Source: JALUUH01 sp964636675
GTDB lineage: Bacteria; Pseudomonadota; Gammaproteobacteria; S012-40
Direction: 5' to 3'
DNA: 9,956 nt
NCBI GenBank assembly: GCA_964636675.1
Contig: CAZWUO010000147.1
Span: 1 to 9,956 of the forward strand
The position numbers were made by a program, and so were the translations under genes. The notes under the pieces are model-generated. The model had not been told where the DNA came from. It made no database searches and saw only the letters and a program-made list of their open reading frames with translations. Positions 1-6,918 of this stretch are shown here, piece by piece; positions within the stretch are counted from its first letter, which is position 1, and the number at the start of each line of letters is the position of its first letter.

Positions 1-155
1 AGCGTGGGGTGGTTTCTCCTGTTGTGGGTTTGTGGTGGGTGCATGCCTTGTTGTTAATATTGGTGGCTGTATTGGCGGTACGTTATTGGGGCGCCCGCTG
101 GTTATGGAGTCGATTATTGCGGCGTGAGCCTGCACCGGCATCAGTGGTGCGATAA
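1..155 (+). CDS. lptF: LptF, LPS export permease (3' end only)
   Basis: Partial gene cut by the window edge; the open frame runs from position 3 to the TAA at 153-155 and gives the last 50 residues. It reads as one hydrophobic helix (LWWVHALLLILVAVLAV) followed by a short Arg-rich cytoplasmic tail, which matches the C-terminal sixth helix and tail of LptF/YjgP. LptF and LptG form the membrane part of the LptB2FGC transporter, which extracts lipopolysaccharide from the inner membrane and pushes it onto the LptA bridge. The assignment rests mainly on context: a complete lptG begins 2 bases after the stop, the usual lptF-lptG operon. The frames on the other strand here are shadows. Confidence 0.85.
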   Translation, partial: RGVVSPVVGLWWVHALLLILVAVLAVRYWGARWLWSRLLRREPAPASVVR

Positions 156-157
156 CC

Positions 158-1222
158 ATGCAAATACTGGATCGTTACATTGCAAAAAGTGTTGGTTTCA
201 GCACCTTGCTGGTACTGAGTGTGTTGCTGACGTTGTTTACCTTTTTTGCCTTTATGGATGAAGCGAGACAAATTGGCAAAGGGCGTTATGGTACCTGGCA
301 GGCCTTTCAATATGTATTGCTGACAGTGCCGCGTCTGGCGTATCAACTCTTTCCCGTTTGTGCCTTGTTGGGTACGACGATTGGCCTGGGCATTTTGGCC
401 AGCAACAGCGAACTGGTGGCCATACGGGCGGCAGGTGTATCGCTGACGCGTATTATTGTTTCGGTGATGAAAATCGGATTGCTGTTTGTGGTATTGACAA
501 TAATCATCGGTGAAGGTGTGGCACCTGCCGCAGAACGTTATGCACAAACACTGCGTTCTGTTGCCATGTCAGACAAGCTGACCTTGCGGGGGCGGGAGGG
601 TTTGTGGGCACGAGATGGCAACAATTTTGTGAACGTGCGTCATATTTTGCCAGGTGAACGTTTGGGGCAGATCTATATTTTTGAACGTGATGCCATGCAC
701 CGCCTGGTCAAACTGGTACGGGCTGATTCGGCAGTTTACCGTAATGGTGGCTGGGTGTTACAGAAGGTGCTCAGCAGCGATATCAGCGAACAGGGTGTGA
801 CTTCCGCAAGGGTTGAAGAGGCACCCTGGCAGACAAACCTGAGCCCGGATCTGTTAAATGTCGTCACTGTCAAACCCAATACGCTGTCGATTTTGGGTTT
901 GTACGACTATGTGCAATATCTGAATGATAACGGTCTTGATGCTGCCGTTTACGAGCAGGCTTTATGGGGCAAAGTGGTTGCGCCCCTGGTGACGGCAGTG
1001 ATGGTGTTTTTATCCATTCCCTTTGTATTTGGCCCACTGCGCTCGGTGGGAGTGGGGCATCGCATTTTGGTGGGCACGCTCGCGGGTGTGGGGTTTTACA
1101 TCGTTAATCAAATGTTTGCCTACATGGGACTGGTGTTTAATTTTAACCCGTTACTGAGCGCACTGGCTCCAGCAGCGCTGGCGTTTATGGCAGGCTGTTA
1201 CATGTTGCGTCGCGTGTATTGA
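158..1222 (+). CDS. lptG: LptG, LPS export system permease
   Basis: Complete 354-residue protein, the usual LptG length. It is the second permease of the LptB2FG ABC exporter that moves lipopolysaccharide from the inner membrane to the periplasmic bridge. Three N-terminal membrane segments are visible (about 12-33, 58-80, 98-120), then a periplasmic beta-jellyroll-type domain (about 135-265) and three C-terminal segments (about 272-292, 302-322, 330-350). The stretch SNSELVAIRAAGVS (82-95) is the conserved cytoplasmic coupling helix that contacts the LptB ATPase. The ATG lies 2 bases after the lptF stop and lacks a strong ribosome site, so translational coupling is likely. The next gene is convergent, so lptG ends its operon. 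Confidence 0.96.
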   Translation: MQILDRYIAKSVGFSTLLVLSVLLTLFTFFAFMDEARQIGKGRYGTWQAFQYVLLTVPRLAYQLFPVCALLGTTIGLGILASNSELVAIRAAGVSLTRIIVSVMKIGLLFVVLTIIIGEGVAPAAERYAQTLRSVAMSDKLTLRGREGLWARDGNNFVNVRHILPGERLGQIYIFERDAMHRLVKLVRADSAVYRNGGWVLQKVLSSDISEQGVTSARVEEAPWQTNLSPDLLNVVTVKPNTLSILGLYDYVQYLNDNGLDAAVYEQALWGKVVAPLVTAVMVFLSIPFVFGPLRSVGVGHRILVGTLAGVGFYIVNQMFAYMGLVFNFNPLLSALAPAALAFMAGCYMLRRVY

Positions 1223-1274
1223 CCCCGGTATTTTGTCTGGCAGTGGGTAAAAAAGGTCGATCCGATTAAAATTT

Positions 1275-1294
1275 GAGAACTTGTCGAAGTTTTT
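1275..1294 (+). terminator. Weak terminator-like hairpin after lptG
   Basis: AACTT (1278-1282), loop GTCG, AAGTT (1287-1291), then a short T run. It lies in the 70-base gap between the convergent lptG and sensor kinase genes and overlaps the last codons of the kinase. The stem is only 5 bp and AT-rich, so this is a tentative call. Confidence 0.25.
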
Positions 1295-2681
1295 ATGTAA
1301 CGGGTAACTTGATGGTAAAGCGGCTGCCTTTTTTTAAGCAACTGCCCAGATTTATATCGCCGCCGTGGGAGCGTGCAACGGCTCTGGAGAAACTTAATCC
1401 CAGGCCACACCCATCATGGGCCCGGCTCTGATCACAACGAAAAAAACGATCAAATACTCGTGCTTGATCATTCTCTGGAATACCCATGCCCGTATCCGCC
1501 ACCATAATTTCGATATTCTGACGGGTACAGGTTAAAACGACATCTACCTGGCCATTTGCTAATGTATATTTTATGGCGTTGTCCAGAAGATTAGCGAGCA
1601 TACGTTGCAGGTTTTGGATGTTACCGTAGGTGTAACAATTATTTTCCAGACGACAAACCAGCTTGATATGTTTTTGCTCGGCCATCGCTTCAAAAAGTTC
1701 ACCGGCATCCCGAACCAGTTGTGAGATGTTCACTTTTTGTTTCGGTATTTGCAATATATCAGCTTCAGCCTCTGCAACGTCAAGTGTCGAATTGATCATT
1801 TGTAATAATCGGTCACACTCTTCTATGGTATCCGATGCAGCAGACTTGAATTCCCTGGGGGTGTTGTCATTTGATAATGCTAATTCTGAAATTACTCTAA
1901 TGCGTGCCAATGGGCTGCGCAGGTCGTGGGCAATATTATCGGTCATTTCTTGCATCTCGAATATCAAGACCTTTATCCTGTCGAGCATGGCATTAAATGT
2001 ATTAACAAGCTGTGCAATTTCATCTCTTTGGGAAGATACAGAAACACGCCGATCCAACTTTCCCTTTTCTATTTCCGAAGCAATGCGGCTGACTTCATTA
2101 ATATCCTTGACGGCATGCCTTGCCATTAACCAGCCAATAACAAATGCAATTGGAATGACAATTAAAAATATGCTGATGAAAACGCTGGAGAGCAATGACA
2201 TTATGCCCTGTATATCTTCCGTTGATTCGCCAGTATACAGTAGAACATCAGGACCAATTAAACCATGAATGGTTTTCGCCTTATATTCCGTCCCCTGAAT
2301 GCTTACGGTTTGAAAAACAAATGTTCTGGTGGAAAACACCTGTTTGATGATTTTCTGATTTTCAGGCAAGAATTTCCAATGAGACAAGTCAGAGCTGTAA
2401 ATCTGAATACCCTCTTTGTCAAACAACTGAAAAAAGAATTTTTGTTCCTCGCTCAGTTCCGTTTCTCGTTTTATCTCCCGCTTAACTCCGACCAGCCCTT
2501 CGTTTTGATATAGTGTTTTAAATTCGACGATATCCTCAAGCAGATCGTTCACCATATTCTTGCCTAATGTTTTTTTTAGTGAAAAATAGGATGCACTAAA
2601 AAGTATCATTATTAAGATAATGACAATCATCGTATACCAAAAGGTTAATCTGAATGCCAGAGTATTAGGAAAACGAATCAT
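1293..2681 (-). CDS. Sensor histidine kinase (HAMP, HisKA, HATPase)
   Basis: 462-residue membrane kinase of an OmpR-type two-component pair. Two membrane segments (about 13-34 and 161-185) flank a periplasmic sensor region of about 125 residues with no signature I recognise. A HAMP linker follows (about 183-236). The H-box NIAHDLRSPLARIR carries the phospho-acceptor His252; the N-box is MLANLLDNAIKYT (361-373), the G1 box VADTGMGIP (394-402), the F-box VFDRFFR and the G2 box GCGLGLS (424-430), so all catalytic motifs are intact. Its ATG overlaps the response regulator stop by 4 bases (ATGA), implying coupled translation. Overall form resembles CusS/heavy-metal-type kinases, but the sensor region is too divergent to name a ligand. 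The neighbouring barrel gene suggests an envelope-related signal, which is inference. Confidence 0.95.
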   Translation of the reverse strand: MIRFPNTLAFRLTFWYTMIVIILIMILFSASYFSLKKTLGKNMVNDLLEDIVEFKTLYQNEGLVGVKREIKRETELSEEQKFFFQLFDKEGIQIYSSDLSHWKFLPENQKIIKQVFSTRTFVFQTVSIQGTEYKAKTIHGLIGPDVLLYTGESTEDIQGIMSLLSSVFISIFLIVIPIAFVIGWLMARHAVKDINEVSRIASEIEKGKLDRRVSVSSQRDEIAQLVNTFNAMLDRIKVLIFEMQEMTDNIAHDLRSPLARIRVISELALSNDNTPREFKSAASDTIEECDRLLQMINSTLDVAEAEADILQIPKQKVNISQLVRDAGELFEAMAEQKHIKLVCRLENNCYTYGNIQNLQRMLANLLDNAIKYTLANGQVDVVLTCTRQNIEIMVADTGMGIPENDQARVFDRFFRCDQSRAHDGCGLGLSFSRAVARSHGGDINLGSCLKKGSRFTIKLPVT

Positions 2682-3355
2682 TTTTCTTTTTTAAAGACGT
2701 AACCGAGACCACGTATTGTGTGGATTAAAGAGGTGCTAAAATTTTTGTCTACTTTTTCTCTAAGTTTGCTGATGCGTGCTTCCACGACATTGGTTTGTGG
2801 ATCAAAATTATAATTCCAGACACGTTCCATAATCATGGTTTTTGAAACAATATTTCCGGCGTTGCGCATAAGGTATTCCAGGAGTGTAAACTCCTTGGGT
2901 TGCAGTTCTATTTTTTCTCCCTCACGTGTGACTGTTCGTGATAATAGGTCAAGTGACAGGTCATGAATAGTCAATCGGGTAGTTTCGACAGTATGGCTGG
3001 ATCGTCGTAAATGCGCTTGTATGCGCGCTAATAATTCACTAAATGAAAACGGCTTGATAAGATAGTCATCACTTCCGCTTTGCAGCCCTTTTACACGATC
3101 ATCAATGGAACGTTTAGCGCTGACAATAATGACCGGTGTCTCGATATTTTGTTTGCGCATCCTTTCTATGATCGACAAGCCATCCAGTTTGGGTAACATA
3201 ATATCAATAATGTCGAGATCGTAGCTGTTGTTGAGTGCGAGATCCAGTCCTTCGATTCCGTCGATAGCATGATCGACACAGTAGCCAGCTTCTTTCAATC
3301 CGTTAACAACAAAGTTGGCAATGATCTGGTCATCTTCGATAAGCAAGACTCTCAT
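2678..3355 (-). CDS. Response regulator, OmpR/PhoB family
   Basis: 225-residue DNA-binding response regulator. The receiver domain (1-115) has the acidic pocket Glu7-Asp8-Asp9, phospho-acceptor Asp51 (in IIDIMLPKLDG), Ser79 and Lys101 (YLIKPF). The C-terminal winged helix (about 125-223) has the typical LQPKEFTLLEYL, recognition helix NVVEARISKLREKVD and final hairpin IHTIRGLGYVF. All key residues are present, so it should be functional. It is transcribed with the kinase gene it overlaps and lies 225 bp downstream of a beta-barrel gene on the same strand. A REP-like hairpin sits in that gap, 19-68 bases before its ATG. Its ribosome site is weak (GGAAA about 10 bases upstream). The most likely targets are its own promoter and that of the barrel gene, by inference. 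Confidence 0.95.
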   Translation of the reverse strand: MRVLLIEDDQIIANFVVNGLKEAGYCVDHAIDGIEGLDLALNNSYDLDIIDIMLPKLDGLSIIERMRKQNIETPVIIVSAKRSIDDRVKGLQSGSDDYLIKPFSFSELLARIQAHLRRSSHTVETTRLTIHDLSLDLLSRTVTREGEKIELQPKEFTLLEYLMRNAGNIVSKTMIMERVWNYNFDPQTNVVEARISKLREKVDKNFSTSLIHTIRGLGYVFKKEK

Positions 3356-3373
3356 TACAGTAAGTTTCCATTT

Positions 3374-3423
3374 TTAATCTCTATGGGTTCAATTCCCCAC
3401 AGCTTGCTGCGGGGTCGTTTATT
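3374..3423. repeat. REP-like palindromic repeat, copy 1
   Basis: 50-bp unit matching 8622-8671 in 47 of 50 positions. Its core (3395-3414) is a hairpin, CCCCACAGC / TT / GCTGCGGGG, with one A-C mismatch; an invariant TGGGTTCAATT precedes it (the T-G-G at 3384-3386) and TCGTTTATT follows. On the + strand it is terminator-like; on the - strand it lies in the leader of the response regulator gene, between it and the barrel gene. REP elements of this form are usually dispersed, extragenic and mobilised by RAYT transposases, of which a remnant is found near 6653. Confidence 0.75.
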
Positions 3424-3580
3424 TCTGATGTAACTCATTGTAAAACAAAAAATAAATAAGAGTTTAAATAGAATAATGCCGTGTTTTCACAACATCTTAA
3501 ACCATCGCTAACGGATAATATCTATAAATCAAGTTGATCTCAGGAAAAAATATTGAAATTTATAGCGTTTAGATTATGGA

Positions 3581-4528
3581 TTAAAATGTATGTGAAAACC
3601 CAACTGAGGCTTCGATAGTATCAGCAAATTCGTATGTCGTTTCCGTTTTTTCTTTTCCTGAACTGTCAACAAAGGAGAATCTTCTCCTCGTGTTTTTCTG
3701 CAACATAAACGACACGTAGCTCTCACGTGAAAACTCAAAATCAACTCCAAAACCAAGACTCTGATACTCGTCTTCAAAATAACCACCTTGCATACCGGTT
3801 ACCGGGCTACTGTCTGAGAGCCTGATCGTGCTGGTGCCGCCTTCACTATAAAGTATGGTGGTCGACAGTGCTTTGGTGAAGTGATAAGTCAAACTCGTTT
3901 CCGGGAATTCACTGCTTATTTCAAATTCACCCGACCAACCTTCTTTTTTGTCATGATTCCATTCAATTTCGAAATCGACCCCGAGCTCTCCCCCTGTTGC
4001 ATCCAGATATTCCAGGTTAACATTTACTGTATAAGCCCATTCTTTCGATGGCTCATAAATAAAATCAACACCTATCTCATACTCATTGGATCCACTTGTT
4101 TCCTTTTCAAAAGAAGATTCGGCTTCAATATAATAATTAAACTCCCATTCATCTTTTATTTCTTGCTCATAAGCAAAGCCGAATTGTAGTGTGTTGAAAG
4201 TACTCCAGGGAACATCGGCTATACCGGAAACAAAAGGAAGGCTACCCGGGTTTGTCCAGTTGTAGTTCCAACGTTCGTAATTAAATGAAAAGACCTTGTT
4301 ATTTGTTTCGTATTCAGTCTGAATAAGTATGCCAGAGGTGTCAACTTGTGCATTCCCGATATTCGATTCCGAGCCACCCATGCTAAAATATTCGATTTCG
4401 ATGCTGCTTTCGGCATGATGGGGAGCATCAGTCGCATCGGTAGCATCGGCAAAGGCGACTAATGGCAAGCCAAAAACAAAAATATAAGTGAGTAGAAAAA
4501 AACATTTTTCACATATCCTGTACTTCAT
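3581..4528 (-). CDS. Predicted outer-membrane beta-barrel protein
   Basis: 315-residue exported protein of unknown function. A signal peptide is clear: charged start, hydrophobic core FFLLTYIFVFGLPLV, and cleavage predicted after VAFA (residue 27). The mature part has no further hydrophobic helices. It is rich in Glu, aromatic and Gly/Ser residues in alternating amphipathic stretches, and ends in an aromatic strand with terminal Phe (VGFSHTF), the signature recognised by the BAM complex. A barrel of about 12 strands is plausible, and the pattern is reminiscent of DUF6268-type barrels, but I cannot confirm the family. Just after cleavage it has a short DAT-repeat coded by 9-base tandem repeats. 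Ribosome site AAGGA lies 8 bases before the ATG. Position upstream of a two-component system on the same strand suggests it is a target or partner. Confidence 0.8.
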   Translation of the reverse strand: MKYRICEKCFFLLTYIFVFGLPLVAFADATDATDAPHHAESSIEIEYFSMGGSESNIGNAQVDTSGILIQTEYETNNKVFSFNYERWNYNWTNPGSLPFVSGIADVPWSTFNTLQFGFAYEQEIKDEWEFNYYIEAESSFEKETSGSNEYEIGVDFIYEPSKEWAYTVNVNLEYLDATGGELGVDFEIEWNHDKKEGWSGEFEISSEFPETSLTYHFTKALSTTILYSEGGTSTIRLSDSSPVTGMQGGYFEDEYQSLGFGVDFEFSRESYVSFMLQKNTRRRFSFVDSSGKEKTETTYEFADTIEASVGFSHTF

Positions 4529-4578
4529 ACTATTTTTCCTTCTTTGGCCTTACGGCTGGATAACGTTGTTTATTTAAA

Positions 4579-4610
4579 GTGATTATATGAGATATAAATC
4601 ACCTGGACAT
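4579..4610 (-). promoter_or_regulatory. Probable promoter of the barrel gene
   Basis: Read on the - strand, TATAAT (plus-strand 4582-4587) lies about 54 bases before the ATG at 4528. A 17-base spacer leads to ATGTCC (4605-4610), a poor -35, as expected of an activator-dependent promoter. The -10 region lies in a near-palindrome with arms GTGATT and AATCAC (4579-4602), which may be a second protein site. Confidence 0.45.
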
Positions 4611-4634
4611 TACCGGTAAGTTACCAAATGGTAA
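4610..4634. promoter_or_regulatory. Paired TTACC/GGTAA dyads, candidate activator site
   Basis: Two adjacent dyads: the perfect palindrome TTACCGGTAA (4610-4619), then TTACC-AAAT-GGTAA (4621-4634). They start at the upstream edge of the weak -35 of the barrel promoter, the class-II position used by OmpR-family activators. The obvious candidate regulator is the adjacent response regulator; that link is inference. Confidence 0.45.
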
Positions 4635-4654
4635 TCTTGTATTCTTTTTCTCAT

Positions 4655-4906
4655 CGAATATGAGTCGATTGCAGTTTATTTCAAGGTTACAAATGGTTGC
4701 GCAAACATAGCAGGCAACTCTTTTCGCTCGATATCGACGGACTTGGTGCGGTGGTTTAACTGACGCCCATCTGGACCACTCGGGTTACATTCCGGTGCTC
4801 TCCGGCAGGGTTACCGTAAACCGGTTTTGCTCACCACGCCACCAAGGCACTGTGCGGTATCCTGTTGCCAGATAGAGGTCATACTCAGAAAGAGGATGCT
4901 AAATAG
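4655..4906 (+). pseudogene. Fragment of a beta-CASP MBL-fold RNA-processing exonuclease
   Basis: About 84 residues of the N-terminal third of a metallo-beta-lactamase/beta-CASP exonuclease can be read by switching frames: VDCSLFQGYKWLRK (from 4664), SLDIDGLGAVV, TDAHLDHSGYIPVL (from 4759), RQGYRKPV (from 4803), then ATKALCGILLPD and EDAK to a TAG at 4904. Family members read VDCGLFQG and THAHLDHSGYIP at these places. There is a stop at 4661-4663, at least three frameshifts (near 4757, 4802, 4835), and the first metal-binding His of HxHxDH is Asp. The enzyme is normally about 450 residues, so this is a truncated dead fragment. It begins some 20 bases from the operator dyads of the barrel gene. 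The rest of the gene is absent from the window. Confidence 0.7.
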
Positions 4907-5334
4907 CGCCAGCCCGAAAACCCATGAAACAAGCCACGATTTCGAGCGAAGCTGATTTACCTGTTAATTGAGGGGATACGATGGTGTATTTTGAGGGGTA
5001 TTTCAGTAGCACCGGATAACATCATCAAAATAACGATTTTGTCCATGATGCAATGAGCTCGCCTCTTTACCGTAGATAACCACGTCCTGTGAGCGTGACG
5101 AGCCGTCGGCTGTGCCGTTGAAATGACCTGGTGCTAAAACCTCTTCTTGAGTTGAGCCAGAAATTCAAGAAAGGGCGATCTCGTTGTCGGTGTAATATTT
5201 TCTGTCTTGCGGCGAATGTTTTGTTGTCACGTCGTGTCTCCATAGTCTTTTCTCAAACAATACTGAGGCACATTGAGGTACGCGAGCCAACCTGACGACT
5301 ATGGTAAACCCGATCGAGTATTGACGTAGTTTGT
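4907..5334. other. Gene-free stretch between two relics
   Basis: No supported gene. A 58-codon minus-strand frame (5243 down to 5067), Arg-rich and starting METRRDNKTF, matches nothing I recognise and has no clear ribosome site. An 8-bp inverted repeat (CCATAGTC at 5240, GACTATGG at 5297) is short enough to be chance. The stretch may be decayed accessory DNA like its flanks, but I can read no family in it. Confidence 0.4.
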
Positions 5335-5367
5335 TTGTACGCATATTGGGAAGCCAGGAACCAGGCC

Positions 5368-5455
5368 ATGCGGAGAATACAGACCTTAATATCCGCAGTA
5401 TTTAATGAGATTACGCTTGCTTATGCGGAGAATATTAACCACAATTTCCGCATAA
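5368..5455. promoter_or_regulatory. Two tandem inverted repeats upstream of the Fic relic
   Basis: Two sites with the same design: TGCGGA (5369-5374), 17 bases, TCCGCA (5392-5397); and TTATGCGGA (5421-5429), 17 bases, TCCGCATAA (5447-5455). The sites repeat at exactly 55 bp, and the 33-bp units 5368-5400 and 5423-5455 agree at 25 positions. They end 17 bases before the Fic start codon at 5473, so they look like an operator array, perhaps for the Fic protein's own C-terminal winged helix. The Fic ribosome site GGAG (5461-5464) follows at once. Confidence 0.5.
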
Positions 5456-5472
5456 TCAGCGGAGATTGTAAA

Positions 5473-6575
5473 ATGTATCTATGGGGAAAGCCGGATTGGC
5501 CTACTTTCACCTGGGGCGAAGGAAGCCTGGTCAGGCCGCTTGCACACGCATCGCGGGAACAGGGGCGGCTGCTGGGCAAAATGGAAGTACTCAGTTTTGA
5601 GTTGCGTAGTGCAGCCCATCTTCGGACCCTGACCGAGGACGTGGTCAAGTCGAGCTAAATCGGGGGCGAGAAGTTAGAGCGCGATCAGGTTAGATTACCC
5701 ATTGCACGGCGGTTTGGATTGGATGTTGGCGGGCTTGTCCCTGCCGACCGCAATGTCGAGGGTATGGTCGAGATGATGCTCGATGTGACCGGCAATTATG
5801 CCGAAGCTCTGACCGAAAAGCGGCTGTTCGCGTGGCATGCGTCGCTGTTTCCAACAGGCCGAAGCGGGATGAGAAAACTCATGCTGGAAGCTGGCCTGAT
5901 GACAGCGCAGCGCGGACCCATGCAAGTTGTTTCAGGCCTTGTTGGCCGGGAAAAGGTGCTCTATTAAGCTCCACCGGCAGACCGCCTACTCGATGAAATG
6001 GCAAAGTTTCTGCGCTGGTTTGAAGACCCTGGAGACATCAATCCACTGTTTATCGCAGGACTTGCGCATTTATGGTTTGTAACCATCCATCCGTTCGACG
6101 ACGGTAACAGCCGGATGGCCTGCGCGATTACGGGTATGGTACTCGCACGTTCGGAGAAAACAGGTCAGCGCTTCTACAGCATGTCCGCGCAAATCCGCCG
6201 CGAGCACAAAGACTACTACGACACACTGGAATGGGCACAGAAAGGTGAGCTTGATGTAACGCAGTGGCAGGACTGGTTTCTGAACTGCCTGCTACGGGCA
6301 ATTGAGGGCGCTCAAGAAGTATTAGGCACCGCCCTCGGCAAGGCCCGCTTTTGGGAATGCTTCGCTAAAGAGGCTTTGAATGAACGACAGATAAAAGTAT
6401 TGAACCGGTTTCTGGATGGTTTTGAGGGCAAGCTCACGACATCGAAGTGGGCGAAGATTGCGAAGTACTCCAGGGCACGGCTTACCGTGACATCCTTAAT
6501 CTGATCGACCGAGGCGCATTACAAAAATATTTTGGCGGCGGACGCAGCACAAGTTACTCGTTGATCATTGAATGA
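5473..6575 (+). pseudogene. Fic family protein (DUF4172-Fic-winged helix), inactivated
   Basis: Nearly full-length relic (about 367 codons) of a Fic protein, an enzyme class that usually transfers AMP to protein hydroxyls. Start at 5473 is set by MYLWGKPDWP, the typical DUF4172 opening, with GGAG 8 bases upstream. The frame is kept throughout but broken by TAA at 5656-5658 (codon 62, at the Ala of SSAIEGE) and TAA at 5965-5967 (codon 165, Glu of YEAPPADR). Around 5876-5920 the expected VGAWRDD-like text appears in another frame, so compensating indels occurred. A one-base deletion near 6470 shifts the winged helix to a stop at 6502; the true end, GGGRSTSYSLIIE, is still readable to TGA 6573-6575. 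The Fic motif is HPFDDGNSRMAC (6088-6123): catalytic His kept, but GNGR is GNSR and the last Arg is Cys. Lies between other relics; probably an acquired toxin-like gene in decay. Confidence 0.88.
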
Positions 6576-6652
6576 CCCGGTAACATCATTTATTCAAAGA
6601 TAGATATTCATCAAATAAGGCAAGCGACGTATTATTGCTACGGATATATACC

Positions 6653-6733
6653 CTTGGTAATGATCGATTTAAGAAAATAGAGACAGTGCCGGGACGAAAA
6701 GCTGGGTGTGCTATGTGAGGAAGGCCATGTAAC
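6653..6733 (+). pseudogene. RAYT (REP-associated Y1 transposase) C-terminal remnant
   Basis: The frame reads LGNDRFKKIETVPGRKAG (from 6653), then a TGA at 6716-6718 and GRP. This matches the C-terminal tail of REP-associated tyrosine transposases, which runs LGxxRFKxxIExxxGR followed by a Lys/Arg-rich stretch and GRP. One residue seems lost after the two Lys. No HUH motif or catalytic Tyr region is recognisable upstream, so only the tail survives. RAYTs mobilise REP palindromes, and two REP-like units occur in this window. The call rests on about 25 residues. Confidence 0.5.
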
Positions 6734-6794
6734 AAAGCCTGAATCGAATGGGTGGCGGTTAAAAATAAATCACTCTGGCACCTTTAACTCAAAC

Positions 6795-6829
6795 GTCAAG
6801 TATGATACTTGACCCCTTTTTATTTTTTC
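6795..6829 (+). terminator. Palindrome with T-rich tail
   Basis: GTCAAGTAT-G-ATACTTGAC (6795-6813) is a perfect 9-bp inverted repeat around one base, followed by CCCC and two T runs (6817-6821, 6823-6828). It fits a rho-independent terminator read on the + strand, although the folded loop would be only about 3 bases. It could equally be an end palindrome of the RAYT remnant just upstream. The rest of 6576-6918 holds no gene apart from a 28-codon frame at 6845-6931 that overlaps the next gene. Confidence 0.4.
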
Positions 6830-6918
6830 TTAAACTCTAACGCCATGAGTATGGCACCACCAAAAACAGGCGATCTCAGACAAGGCAATGTATACCAGAC
6901 AAAATATGAGGATGATGC

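Noticed and set aside
83..547. 154-codon open frame on the - strand inside lptG
   Set aside because: It is antisense to a certain gene, with Gln/His/Thr-rich low-complexity composition typical of a shadow frame.
1663..2268. 201-codon + strand frame across the kinase gene
   Set aside because: The kinase on the other strand has every catalytic motif; this frame is its Ser/Ile-rich shadow.
3385..3398. tRNA T-arm-like GGG-TTCAATT-CCC in the REP-like repeat
   Set aside because: Only a 3-bp stem, and no acceptor, anticodon or D-arm nearby; it is part of the repeat in both copies.
5240..5304. 8-bp inverted repeat CCATAGTC/GACTATGG as insertion-sequence ends
   Set aside because: Too short, only 49 bases apart, with no transposase and no target duplication.
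5368..5455. TGCGGA repeats as a CRISPR array
   Set aside because: Only two units, with inverted arms and a fixed 17-base centre; there are no unique spacers and no cas genes.
5656..5967. Possible programmed readthrough of the two TAA codons in the Fic frame
   Set aside because: The gene also has a frameshift, local indels and a damaged active-site motif, so simple decay explains all of it.
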